From the NCBI GenBank assembly GCA_963989385.1, contig OZ022508.1, positions 52,243,087 through 52,307,086 of the forward strand: 64,000 nt of DNA. The letters are read 5' to 3'. This document shows, in pieces, positions 1-10,665 of this stretch (position 1 is the stretch's first letter; every line of letters starts with the position of its first letter). This DNA comes from Ctena decussata (Eukaryota > Mollusca > Bivalvia > Lucinida > Lucinidae). The notes beneath the pieces were generated by a model. The model was not told the DNA's origin. It made no database searches and worked only from the letters and a program-made list of their open reading frames with translations. A program made the translations under genes and the position numbers.

Positions 1-169
1 ACCATAAATATCAGCGCTATAATCTGTCCGGTAATAATGCATAGTTACTATCTGAATGCTGAAGTTTTACCTGTCGGAAAAATGGGAAGAACTTTTCAGA
101 TTTACGAAACTTATTTATGAACTGTAACTCTTTATTATTGAACAAACATGAATGTATTGCCGGTGTAAC

Positions 170-345
170 AGTTTATCTTGCCCCCCTGGACAGCTTGCCC
201 CCCGGGGGGCAAGGTGTCCCGGGATATCTTGCCCCCCACCCTGGTTTTCTTCAACCCCGGGGGGCAACATATCCCGGCTGGTTTATCTTGCCCCCCGGGG
301 GGCAAGCTGTCCCGGGATATCTTGCCCCCCGCCACCCAGGATCCT
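170..345. repeat. GC-rich palindrome block, left arm
   Basis: The 20-bp perfect palindrome CTTGCCCCCCGGGGGGCAAG occurs at 194-213 and 287-306. Between and around the copies are GATATC, CCCGGG and further C6/G6 runs. The matching block in the right arm is at 5034-5240. The GC content contrasts sharply with the AT-rich surroundings. Confidence 0.85.
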
Positions 346-564
346 ACAGAAACATTTTGAACTAGTCTTTTTTTGTTTTGTTCTGTTTCCCAGGGCAAAG
401 GGATTATACCACAAGGTCTTTTAACTCATTTATCACTTTGGTTACTGTGTTTATTTGACAAGCAATCACAGCATGCTATCATGCTCCTTACCTTGTAGAG
501 GTAGAGTTAGTTCAGTTTTAGTAGTTCCATAGTGGATAATGGTAATATTAATTTGTATGACAGG

Positions 565-1560
565 TGGGGGTCAACCTATCCCAGCTGGTTTATCTTACCC
601 CCCACCCAAGATTTGGATCCACATCTATCAACAAGTATTGAAACTGCTTTAAAGTGCTTTAATAGTTATTATGATGAGCTAACTACTGAATCCACTTGTT
701 TCATGCATGTTTACAACAACTTATCTCAAGAAATACCTCGTATCAGGGGTGGGGGCAACCTATCCCAGCTGGTTTATTTTACCCCCCACCAAAGATTTTG
801 GTTCAACATCTATCAACAAGTATTGAAACTGCTTTAAAGTGCTTTAATAGTTATTATTATGAGCTAACTACTGAATCCACTTTTTTCATGCCTGTTTACA
901 ACAGCTGATCTCGAGAAATACCTCGTATCAGGGGTGGGGGGCAACCTATCCCCGCTGGTTTATCCTACCCCCCACCCAAGATTTTGGATCCACATCTATC
1001 AACAAGTATTGCAACTGCTTTAAAGTGCTTTAATAGTTATTATTATGAGCTAACTACTGAATCCACTTGTCTCATGCCTGTTTTCAACAACTTATCTCAA
1101 GAAATACCTCGTACCAGGGGTGGGGGGCAACCTATCCCAGCTGGTTTATCTTACCCTACACCCAAGATTTTGGATCCACATCTATCTACAAGTATAGAAA
1201 CTGCTTTAAAATGCTATAATAGTTATTATTACGAGCTAACTACTGAATCCACTTATCTCATGCCAGTTTACAACAGCTGATCTCAAGAAATACCTCATAT
1301 CAGGGGTGGGGGGCAACCTATCCCAGCTGGTTTATCTTATCCCCTACCCAAGATTTTGGATCCACATCTATCTACAAGTATTGAAACTGCTATAAAGTGC
1401 TTTAATAGTTATTATTACGAGCTAACTACTGAATCCACTTATCTCATGCCAGTTTATAACAGCTGATCTCAAGAAATACCTCATATCAGGGGTGGGGGGC
1501 TTCCTATCCCAGCTGGTTTATCTTACCCCCCACCCAAGCTTTTGGATCAACATCTATCTA
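565..1560 (+). repeat. Tandem array, about 186-bp unit, left arm
   Basis: About five and a half units. Each unit carries GGGGTGGGGGGCAACC, a CAGCTGG core, TTACCCCCCACCC, GGATCCACATC and GAGCTAACTACTGAATCC. Within each unit the GGTGGGGGGCAA and TTACCCCCCACC segments form a local hairpin. Starts are spaced at about 185-187 bp. The period is close to 62 codons, so long frames stay open in places; I regard these as by-products. Confidence 0.85.
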
Positions 1561-1789
1561 TCAACATTTGTATGACAACCTGTCCAATCTTTTTTTTAGA
1601 ATAACATAATATTTGCAGTTACCTAATATCTTATTACCTCCATTTAGCGATGATGGCTATTCAATGAAAATAAAATTTGTTTTGAAATTAAGAGTGGTGG
1701 ATGCTGCATAATGGGATTATCCTATATTTTTAGCTTGCCTGTTCAAAAGTACAGAGAGCTATAATTGTTGTCACCCTGTCATTGGCGTT

Positions 1790-3440
1790 GGCCACAGTTA
1801 TATGACAAAGTTTTTTTTTTTTTGACATTCCAGATCCCAACAACCACTAGCCAGAATCCTTCCATATGTAGAATATAATCATATCACAGCATATCCTGCT
1901 ATTCTGTAACATCATACCCCTGGATGAGGCCTTGGTTTGGGGCATAGGGGTAAAAACATTAAGTTGCACTCACTTTAAAGTTTAATGACAAAGTTTTTTA
2001 AACATTCATCAGGGTTCTCCCCAGAAATTTGTGAAGGCATGTTGTTGAAGATGAATTTAATTAAGAGCGCGGATATCAAATTAAGCATTTGCAGATAACA
2101 ACTATGTGATAAATTCTGATCTTTTCCTTATTCCATGTTTCCATGTAACAACCTGTCTCCACAGACCTTGTTGTTGGTGGGACATTATACTCCAGTTCAC
2201 TCACTCACCCATGTAACAAAAGCTATGGGTAGTTTGCTCATAAATGCCAAATATAGCAAGTTAAATCAGCAGTTTAGCATAGGAAGATCTCCTCTTCCTC
2301 CCTCCCTCACACACACAGAATATTTCTCTTTGTTATTTATTAAGATGGTCATTGGTGGTGAGGTGAGCAAGTGAGGATCATGTAGGCCTTTTATATGTAC
2401 ATAATACTCAGGTGAGCAGATTTCTGAGCTCCTCATTGAATATCCAGGTGAGCTAACAAACTCAGTTTCCCTGTAAAGCAAACCATCAGGTGAGCAGACA
2501 AGGTCTAAATTTGGCTCATATGAAACAAGGGAGGTAATAAAACCTTTTATAATTTCTAAGAAGTCTTATCATGTATTTTATTTTACTGCCATTGTAATGT
2601 TACTTTTTATGTATTTTGCTAAATATTGGAGTTAAAAGCTACTAAATTACTATAGATATCAAAGTAATAAGCTGCAGAATATTTTTTACTGAAGTGATGA
2701 TAAGTCAATATACTGACACCCTTCAGGTATAATTTTTTTTAATTAAATATACGGCTGGTATCTCGCTGGTGAAGGCACAATGACATCAAAGAAACAGACC
2801 GGTATCCAATCTTAATTGGGGCACTAAGCAAAAAGGTGTCATAATCCGGACCTGTATAACTGCCAGCAAGGGTGTTATAATCCTTGTGTAAACATCTACT
2901 TAGTGGTATTGACACTTCACTGCTTCACCGCACACACTATGACAATAAATACACACTTAGCTAAGAGTGATTATACAATTAAGGGATGTCGGAAGGGATG
3001 AAAAGGATGTCAAGATAATTAGGGCATGTCGCAATTACTGACACTGGATTAAGCCATGTCGCATGCGACATGCCATATGCACCTGGGGAGAACCCTGATT
3101 CATAAGTCAGCAACAGCTGGCAAGAACCCTTTCATGTTTTGAACAATCATATCATAGCAATACTTTCCATTACATAACGCTTTACCCAAGGGTCAGACCC
3201 TGGGGTGGGGCTTAAGGGTCCAAAATTAGGTCACAGTCACTTTGAAGTTTTAAAACAAAGTTTCTTAAATATTCATATCTCAGCAACCACTGGTAAGAAC
3301 CCTTCCGCATTTGGAAAATAATCATATCATAGCATAACGTTTCATAACATAGCATTATAGGTAAGGGTTAGACCCTGGGGTGGGGCTTAGAGGTCCAAAA
3401 TTAGGTGACACTTAAAAGCTTTACAATTAAGTTTATCTTC
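1790..3440 (+). repeat. Central tandem repeat of about 170-185 bp, interrupted by a transposon
   Basis: Recurring phrases are ACAAAGTTT..TTAAA.ATTCAT, CAGCAACCACTGG.AAGAACC and GGTCAGACCCTGGGGTGGGG. Copies begin near 1803, 1988 and 3253. The copy starting near 1988 is split by the TIR element at 2010-3097 and resumes at 3104. The copy near 3253 is unsplit and serves as an empty-site comparison. Confidence 0.75.
2010..3097. mobile_element. Non-autonomous TIR DNA transposon with 6-bp target duplication
   Basis: Perfect 15-bp terminal inverted repeats CAGGGTTCTCCCCAG (2010-2024) and CTGGGGAGAACCCTG (3083-3097) are flanked by direct repeats ATTCAT at 2004-2009 and 3098-3103. A neighbouring repeat unit near 3262-3290 reads straight through the equivalent site (taaatATTCATatctcagcaacc), which confirms both the insertion and the size of the target duplication. 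Inside there is no recognisable transposase frame. hAT elements normally duplicate 8 bp, so the superfamily is left open. Confidence 0.85.
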
Positions 3441-3779
3441 TTTTCTCATGGATGGATTCTTTTGATATTTGCACTGTAGTTAGATATTTGTTAAAAGTTT
3501 TACAGAGTTTCACCCCCACCTCCCTCAGTGACCTTGAGATCAAGGTCATGCACTTAGAAATTTGGGGGTTTGTTAAAGTACTCTGATACAGCAGCATACT
3601 GTTCCATGATTTAGTTATAGTTCTATTACGCTTGGAATGGATTTCGTTTATACTTAAACTGATGCTTGATACTGGCTTGAGTTTTCAAAAATACTACCCC
3701 CACCTCACTGGGTGCCCCTGAAGTCATGGTCATTGATATAGAATTTTATCTTAAAGCTTTTGTTTAAAACATAGACATG
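3441..3779. other. Non-coding spacer
   Basis: No gene is visible. The stretch includes TGACCTTGAGATCAAGGTCA near 3530-3549, an inverted pair of AGGTCA-type half-sites of the kind that recurs in the tandem elements further right. Confidence 0.5.
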
Positions 3780-4960
3780 CTTGCATGAAACAAGTGGATT
3801 CAGTAGTTAGCTCATAATAATAACTATTAAAGCACTTTAAAGCAGTTTCAATACTTGTTGATAGATGTGGATCCAAAATCTTGGGTGGGAAGGTTAAAAT
3901 AAACCAGCTGGGATAGGTTGCCCCCAACTCCTGATACGAGGTATTTCTTGAGATCAGCTGTTGTAAACTGGCATGAGATAAGTGGATTCAGTAGTTAGCT
4001 CGTAATAATAACTATTAAAGCATTTTAAAGCAGTTTCTATACTTGTAGATATATATGGATCCAAAAGCTTGGGTGGGGGGGTAAGATAAACCAGCTGGGA
4101 TAGGTTGCCCCCCACCCCTGATACGAGGTATTTCTATTAAAGCACTTTGGAGCAGTTTCAATACTTGTAGATAGATGTGGATCCAAAATCTTGGGTAGGG
4201 GGTAAGATAAACCAGCTAGGATAGGTTGCCGACCACCCCTGATACGAAGTATTTCTCGAAGTCAGCTGTTGTAAACAGGCATGAAACAAGTGGATTCAGT
4301 AGTTAGCTCATAATAACTATTAAAGCAGTTTCAAAAGTTGTTGATAGATGTGGATCCAAAATCTTGAGTGGGGGGGTAAGATAAACCAGCTGGGATAGGT
4401 TTCCCCCCACCCCTGATACGAGGTATTTCTTGAGATCAGCTGTTATAAACAGGCATGAAACAAGTGGATTCAGTAGTTAGCTCATAATAACTATTAAAGC
4501 ACTTTAAAGCAGTTTCAATAGTTGTTGATAGATGTGGATCCAAAATGTTGGGTGGGGGGTAAGATAAACCAGCTGGGATAGGTTGGCCCCCACCCCTGAT
4601 ACGATGTATTTCTCGAGATCAGCTGTTGTAAACAGGCAGGAAACAAGTGGATTCAGTAGTTAGTCCATCATAATAAATATTAAAGCGTTTTAAAGCAGTT
4701 TCAATACTTGTTGATAGATGTGGATCCAAAATCTTGGGTGGGGGTTAAGATAAACCAGCTGGGATAGGTTGCCCCCCACCCCTGATACGAGGTATTTCTT
4801 GAGATCAGTTGTTGTAAACAGGCATGAGACAAGTGGATTCAGTGGTTAGCTCATAATAATAACTATTAAAGCACTTTATAGCAGTTTCAATACTTGTAGA
4901 TAGATGTTGATCCAAAGTCTTGGGTGGGGGGTAAGATAAACCAGCTGGGATAGGTTGTTG
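3780..4960 (-). repeat. Tandem array, about 180-186-bp unit, right arm
   Basis: About six to seven units, the reverse complement of the left array. GGATTCAGTAGTTAGCTC, GATGTGGATCC, GGTGGGGGGTAAGATAAACC and GGTTGCCCCCCACC recur in that order. One unit near 4135 is shortened. The mirror arrangement with 565-1560 is the main evidence for the foldback interpretation. Confidence 0.85.
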
Positions 4961-5253
4961 CACAAACAGTTACTTCTAATAACTATTTAAGTCCTTCACA
5001 GCAATTTCAAAATCTATTGACAGTTATTACTCCAAAATCCTGGAAGGGGGGCAAGATATCCCAGCTGGTTTATCTTCACCCCCGGGGGGCAAGATAAACC
5101 AGCTAGGATATGTTGCGCCCCGGGGGTTAAGATAACCAGGACGGGGGGCAAGATATCCTGGGACAGCTTGCCCCCCTGGGGGCAAGCTGACCATCGTTGG
5201 CTTGCCCCCCGGGGGGCAAGCTGTCCAGGGTGCAAGATAAACTGGGACACCGG

Positions 5254-6205
5254 GGTGTTAAAACACGGCATCAATGAAAGGGGCCATGAAAATCATGAGC
5301 GACTTGTCGGGATTCTCAATATGATATTAAAATAAATAAATAAAAATATATATAAATAAAAAATGTCACATGAAAACAGGGCAATTGTACTTTAATTTGG
5401 TCTTTCAATGATTTTTTTTGCAGTTCACATTTACAAAACACCTGCTTTATGCATGTTATGTGTGCTTGCAATTGTACTGAATTATATGGGATATCCTATA
5501 GATGACGTCACAGCCTACTTGGGTAGATAACTCGTGCGTGACTTAATCAATTTATAGGAAAGGTGTATATGTATAACACATATTGCCAACACTGACAGCA
5601 TGGTGACTATAATAACTCTCCCTGTACTTTCATACATGCAAGCTAAAACTTAAAATAAATATTACAAAAAAATAAACAAATAAAAATAAACAAAAAATAA
5701 CTTTGTGCACAAAGACTAATAACATGAAACAAATACAAAAGCAGCAAAACATTTAAGCATCTATGTTGTCCTTGAACCTGAGCAACTAAATCATAATTAG
5801 TACAAGAGGACTTACTGATGCAATGGATGTGCTATGGGATATGTTGATTATGTCTTCTTGTTCCTCCTGAATGAATGTGAAATACCGGTATAGAGAGTTT
5901 TTTGATTTTTATGAATGGGAAATCAAGGGTTAATTGACATTAGTGAATGCAACTTGGACTGCTTATACATGGAACTATGGAGTTTTGTATGCATCATAGA
6001 GTATGCTAAGTACATCCTGATTTACATCCCATGCCAGTGACAGTTAAGTTTGACACGATTTTTTTTATTCTAACAGTTGTTATATCATCCAATTTCTAAA
6101 AACACCATCCACTAAGCATTGTCATGTTTTCATTGGATCCAAATTTCAGCCTCATTGATTTGCTGTTTTTCCAGAGCCTGGTTAACAAAAGCAGCTGACA
6201 GGTGA
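5254..6205. other. AT-rich intergenic DNA without a gene
   Basis: Contains an AAATA/TATA-rich stretch near 5326-5362 and A-rich runs near 5660-5700. A full palindromic TGACGTCA lies at 5503-5510. No coding region, RNA gene or repeat with defined ends is seen. Confidence 0.5.
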
Positions 6206-6224
6206 AAATCAGATATTCACATTC

Positions 6225-7145
6225 TTGCTTTGGACGTCGAACAGACAACATCGCTTCTTCAGAGATGGAAAACTACAAGATTCCAGCACTCGCATCCGAT
6301 TCTTGAAGGGAGCCCGCCTCAGTGGCTTCCCTGTGTTTGATCTGCATCACGGATCAAACACTGTCCAGCTAACTTTGACATGGGCGATCAACCCAGAGGT
6401 TAGTCAAGTTAGCGGGAGGGCCGAAAGCAGGAGAGGGGGAGATCGTTGCAAGTCTGCCCCCTCTAAGCCTGCACCCTCAGCTGGCAAGCGCTCTTGCCAG
6501 CCTGGACAGAAGAAGGATAGGCCGGTCAAGCCTACTCCTTCGAGGGCAAAGGAGCAGTCTGCTCCTAAGCCTGCTGCCAAGAAGACTACACAGAAAGCAG
6601 CACAGAAACCAAAGCCGAAACCAGCAGCTCCAGCGCCATCAACGCCAGCCAAGCCAGCTCCTGAGAAGACGGCCTCCACACCACCACCGCCACCGAAGAC
6701 GCCACCAAAGGACGTGGAGATGACTTCACCACCAGCTCCGAAGCGAAGGTCACAGCCACAACCGGCCGCAGACAACGCCCAACTGCCAGAGACTCACCGA
6801 CACATGTTCCACAACGAGTCCCTTTCCGAGGAGAAGCCGCTGTCCAAGTACAGTGTGGAAGCGGCAACATTCATGGAAAACACTGACGTTACCATCATGA
6901 AGCTCCGAAGGAAGGGAAAACCAAAGGACTGCATCGGTGTGACAAGCAGGAGCTGGGAGAAAGTCAAAGTGACGAAGGGACCGGGCAGCAAAATCCATCA
7001 TGCTGCCCACTGGGATTTCTGGCACGAAAAGTACAGGTCAGCACCAAAGCCGGAATGCCAGCTCACAGCCATCAGGGAGGCAGTAGAGATCGTCAGGGAC
7101 AAGAAGCTGACGTACACCAGCCCGATGGATCCAGACAAGCCCTAG
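6225..7145 (+). CDS. Lys/Pro/Ala-rich protein fragment in retroelement (ORF1-like?)
   Basis: A 306-codon open frame lies wholly inside the retroelement. It has no ATG at its left end: the first codon taken here is TTG, the frame is open further left, and the first in-frame ATG is near 6720. Residues about 70-190 are a low-complexity basic linker rich in K, P, A, T and S. The last 110 residues (about 195-306) look globular, with the stretches SKYSVEAATFMENTDV and AHWDFWHEKYRSAPK. A nucleic-acid-binding ORF1 protein is possible because of the charge, but no zinc knuckle, RRM or other motif is visible and I do not recognise the family. A retroposed host gene is the alternative. Confidence 0.5.
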   Translation: MLWTSNRQHRFFRDGKLQDSSTRIRFLKGARLSGFPVFDLHHGSNTVQLTLTWAINPEVSQVSGRAESRRGGDRCKSAPSKPAPSAGKRSCQPGQKKDRPVKPTPSRAKEQSAPKPAAKKTTQKAAQKPKPKPAAPAPSTPAKPAPEKTASTPPPPPKTPPKDVEMTSPPAPKRRSQPQPAADNAQLPETHRHMFHNESLSEEKPLSKYSVEAATFMENTDVTIMKLRRKGKPKDCIGVTSRSWEKVKVTKGPGSKIHHAAHWDFWHEKYRSAPKPECQLTAIREAVEIVRDKKLTYTSPMDPDKP

Positions 7146-7395
7146 TCACAAGGAACTTCTTTGCTGCCACATCGCAGCAATCAACGCGGCCCTGGGAGAA
7201 AGCATCATCGACAGCCAGGGCCGCTTCCGACCTACTGACCTACTTCTCTGCCAACACCGACACGCGGCCCTAAAGGAAAGCAACGACACTACAGCGACAT
7301 CACAGCCTCACAGACAGAACAAGAACACGCAAAGACAGAAAACATCACCAGCACCACATCAACGACCGACGCAAGACCTGGACGGACTCCGGATG

Positions 7396-7438
7396 CCCCA
7401 GGGTGGATATGATGCTCTAGTGGCTGTTGGCCCTGGGG
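7396..7438 (+). other. 3' hairpin of the retroelement
   Basis: CCCCAGGG (7396-7403) and CCCTGGGG (7431-7438) form an 8-bp stem with a 27-nt loop, about 30 nt before the (AAC)n tail. Stem-loops next to the tail are known recognition sites for reverse transcriptase in several LINE groups. That role here is inference. Confidence 0.6.
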
Positions 7439-7493
7439 ACCAACATCCGATACGACAAACCTGAAGAACAACAACAACAACAAATCAGATATT

Positions 7494-8999
7494 TGGTGAT
7501 GAAATGTGTCTAATTGTAATTACTTTATTAACTATAAAGTACAGCTCGCTACTATGCACTATTTCATTTCTACGTAATGTACACAATCCAACAGAATTTA
7601 TTTTCAGAGTGGTATAAATGTGAAGAAAACATTATCTGCAAGTGTCATGGATGATGTTAAACATTTTGTATGATGTCGATCATCACACAGTTAGCATTCT
7701 CATAGAGGTCCTTTTTGCTAATACAGAGGCATAGCAAAATGCATGAACAATCATCCTTTCCAAACTGGGCTCTAAGTCTTTAAGAATATAATCTGCTCTC
7801 ATAGGAGCTAATACTTTCCTTCGGTAAGAATAGACTCCATTGGAAGGAAGCAAAAATTGGACCATTCTAGAACTTAAGAGGACTGAAAATGTGTGATTTA
7901 CCTTTCAAAGGCATGTAGATCTGCGCATACTAAGCATACCCCATGATGGATACAAAACCCTATAGTGTTATGTATCAGAGATCCATGAATGCATCAATAA
8001 CCTCGATTAACTATTGGTCCCCTTGTTTTACTGATTACAGGACAATAATTTACTGGCGTTCTAAGGCTTGCATGTTAACACATAATAAGAGAGCATTAGT
8101 GAACAAGTTTTTTAAAAAGGAAATCTTAGATTTATTCTCTGTAATCAATAAAAACAACAAAATAAGCAGTATGTTACTTTTTGTTTCACTTACAAGGTAA
8201 TCACACAGGTTTTTATGACTGTAACTTGCTCATTTACCCACTTTTACAATGCTTTTATGCAGAAAATGGCTGTAGCACCTTCTAAGATCCATGCATTAAA
8301 CTTTGATGACATAGGCAAAAACATCAATGATTTGGTGCCAACATCAGCATGAAATCAATTGAAATTAAGAAATGGCACAATTCACTGGCATGAAATTACG
8401 ATGATTTCTTTCTGAAGCCTCTACCAAAAACTTCGATTTTATCCACCATGTGGTTTCAGCAAGGAAGTTATTTAAAGGAGAGATGCATGATGATGGATGA
8501 CGGAGGCTGTCTAACCTATAAGCTCCCCACCAGCCTTCAGCTCAGGGGATACAAAAAGGTGCCTTTAGTTAGTCTTTCATCATAAAACTCTTTATAAGTT
8601 TTGTTCAAATTCTTTGTTGCATGGTGACTAAATTACATTGAAGTACCTTAGAACCCCATAATTTTTATGTATATATTGGCTTAGTGGAGGAAGTCAAAAA
8701 GGTTTGCTAAAACTTAATTTATGACAAGCATAATTTTGATTTATTAACTTGATAATTCCAAATCAACATCTGCAAATGGATGACAATGCTATTCAAATCA
8801 TTATGTATGTATTAAAACCATACTGGTCCTAAATTTCTTTTGATGGAGATATCCCAAAACTCCTGACAGTAGCCAAACTAAAATATCAGTTTGGCCACTT
8901 TCAGAAGATTTGTGAGAACTCCATCAGTTCCTTTACTTTTGTGCAAAATATTTATAATTGGTTGTACTAATATGCCTTACATCCCCAAATGTGCTTAAG
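7494..8999. other. No gene recognised
   Basis: AT-rich, with no element that has clear ends. A 60-codon minus-strand frame at 7683-7865 looks somewhat protein-like, but I could not tie it to any splice sites. Near 8480-8560 the phrase 'ataagctccccaccagccttcagctcagggg' is a decayed end of the GCTCACC/GGTGAGC repeat family seen at 13.5 and 62.2 kb. Confidence 0.4.
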
Positions 9000-9073
9000 T
9001 ATTGGGACACCCAAAACAATAAATTTTCCATTTGTCCCAAAAGGAAAATTCATTATTTTTAGGTGTCCCAATA
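9000..9073. repeat. Short palindromic element
   Basis: TATTGGGACACC at the left and GGTGTCCCAATA at the right are exact reverse complements, and the interior continues to pair imperfectly (AATAAATTTTCC with GGAAAATtcATT). It looks like a small hairpin MITE. Confidence 0.7.
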
Positions 9074-9092
9074 TATACGCACATACAGTACT

Positions 9093-10665
9093 AGGGTGAG
9101 TCTGGTAATTTCGGACAGCGGGTAAAGTTGGACATATTATTGCATACAGTGAAAATCCTGATGAGACGGCTCATCATGAGCCGTCTTATCAGGATTTTCA
9201 CGGGTCCCTATAAAACTAGAAACGGAACCAAAACGAAATGAAACGAAACGAAACGAAACGGAATGAAACGAAATGAAACAAAACACAACGGAACAAAACG
9301 CAACGAAACAAAACGCAACAAAACGTAACGGAACGCAACGAAACGGAATAGAAATCAAATGAAGCAAAATAAATCTGAAATTTAACAGCACAGCATACAT
9401 TTATATTTAAAATCCCTATATACCATTGCAGCAACAGTTACCCCCGACTATCACCTTTTAAGTACAATTTCCAGCTTTAATAAAGTAGAACAGAAGTCTC
9501 CTGTTGTGACTTTGTCAGCACAGCAAGGACAACTGAAGGCCAAAGACTCTGTCAGTGGTGCCCAAGCAACCTAACAAGGTTATGGGATACACTAGACTAC
9601 TCACTAGACTAGACTGAGTGTTAGTCTGTTGGCAAATAAAGGCAGGACGGATACAGGATGGGGTAAAGTGGTGGAGAGGAGATGAGGGGTGGAACCACTT
9701 TTAAACCTCAATAAATATTGTTTTAAGAAAAAAATGCGGGTTGAAGAAAAGATAAATTTCAAAACGTCACACTCTGCCTCTTGCCTGCACATTAAAGGTT
9801 CATTTGGTGGTTTGTAAGAGGACATGGAATTTGGGAACGGGTTTATTTTGCAGTGGGATCCCGAACATGACAACAGTGAAACCAAGGGAATGATAACTTA
9901 AGTTTCTGGGAACCAGGGAACATTTTCTGAAATCATTATAGTTCGGGAAATGCAAAGACATTTTTTTTTCTGCGCAACATAAAAATAATTGTTGGGGACC
10001 GAGGCAAGAACACTATTTCAGGAACCTGGGTCATATGTATGGAGCTGGTAGCCCGAAAAATGTCGAAAAGCTCACACGACGCTCCACAACAAAAAAAGTA
10101 AAAATAAATATTAATTATCTTTAAATAACAATAAAAAACTATAAAGTCTTTAAAGATAATAAAGAAAATGCCCAGACCAAAACACCCTAAGACCGAATGA
10201 GACCCCGAAATCGTATGTCAGTTTATCAAATTAAACAATTCAGCCAAGTATCTGTTTAAAAGTTAATGTATTTGATCTAACAAATACCCAGTAACTTGGT
10301 AACTTCATATAGCAATGTATAGGGATAAACATGGTGCTTTTTTTAGTCTTCCTTTTGCATTAATATGTGGTGCTGTTCTATTGTGATACTTTCATGGTAT
10401 TTTTCAGATTTTGCTCCATTTCGTTTTATTTCTATTTCGTTTCGTTGCATTTCGTTTCGTTCCATTGCGTTTTGTTTTGTTCCGTTGCGATCCGTTTCAT
10501 TTCATTGCGTTTCGTTTCGTTTCATTTTGGTTCCGTTTCTAGTTTTATAGGGACCCAGATTTTCACTGTTTGTCCAGTTATTTTTGTTTTAATTCCAAAC
10601 AACTGACGTATAAAGGAAACAATGTCACTGTCTGAATTTACCTGCAGTCCAAATTTACCTGACTT
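9093..10665. mobile_element. Long inverted-repeat element with GAAAC/GTTTC arms
   Basis: The left arm (about 9093-9370) and right arm (about 10400-10665) are inverted copies. Each runs from a 'gtccaa.tttacc' segment through CAGTGAAAATC, GGGTCCCTATAAAACTAG and AAACGGAACC into an imperfect GAAAC microsatellite. About 1 kb of unrelated DNA lies between. No transposase is seen. Open frames over the arms are artefacts of the 5-bp repeat. The ends are approximate because no target duplication was found. Confidence 0.7.
9149..9201. repeat. 53-bp near-perfect hairpin nested in the left arm
   Basis: GTGAAAATCCTGAT pairs with ATCAGGATTTTCAC, and the inner AGACGGCTCAT pairs with ATGAGCCGTCT around a single central C. 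The only non-Watson-Crick position is G opposite T. It interrupts the arm relative to its partner at about 10555-10570, so it is a later insertion or local duplication. Confidence 0.8.

Larger units (their letters stand above)
160..5253. mobile_element. Foldback-like element with long inverted arms
   Basis: Two arms of roughly 1.4 kb are inverted copies of each other: 160-1560 and 3780-5253. The outer ends match, CCGGTGT..CAGTTTATCTTGC on the left and its reverse complement on the right. Each arm has an outer GC-rich block of CTTGCCCCCC/GGGGGGCAAG palindromes, then an array of units of about 186 bp. The middle, about 2.2 kb, is a different tandem repeat that was later hit by a TIR transposon. 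No transposase reading frame is visible. I could not find a clear target-site duplication, so the exact ends are uncertain. Foldback-type elements are known for long, internally repeated inverted arms; assigning this one to them is inference. Confidence 0.65.
6218..7481 (+). mobile_element. GC-rich retroelement copy with perfect 12-bp target duplication
   Basis: Direct repeats AAATCAGATATT at 6206-6217 and 7482-7493 flank the segment exactly, and the right end is an (AAC)n tail at about 7468-7481. A target duplication of this length with a simple-repeat 3' tail is the signature of target-primed reverse transcription. The segment is far richer in G+C than the DNA on either side. Its reading frame is already open at the left junction and lacks an early ATG, which suggests a 5'-truncated copy of a longer element. 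There is no reverse transcriptase domain, so it was mobilised in trans or is an internally deleted LINE. Confidence 0.85.

Noticed and set aside
532..1280. Plus-strand open frames of 70-100 codons in the left tandem array
   Set aside because: They repeat the same peptide because they read a 186-bp repeat whose length is divisible by three. There is no start context, domain or splice structure.
6404..6775. Minus-strand frames with Gly/Ala-rich peptides
   Set aside because: They are the complementary reading of the GC-rich Lys/Pro/Ala frame on the plus strand and have no motif of their own.
7683..7865. Minus-strand 60-codon frame (NGVYSYRRKVLAPMRADYIL...)
   Set aside because: It reads like protein, and a polypyrimidine-AG precedes part of it, but I could not join it in phase to the gene and I recognise no family. 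Kept only as a possibility.
9137..9434. Overlapping minus-strand frames in the GAAAC arm
   Set aside because: Peptides of the form RFVSFRFVSF are translation of a 5-bp microsatellite.
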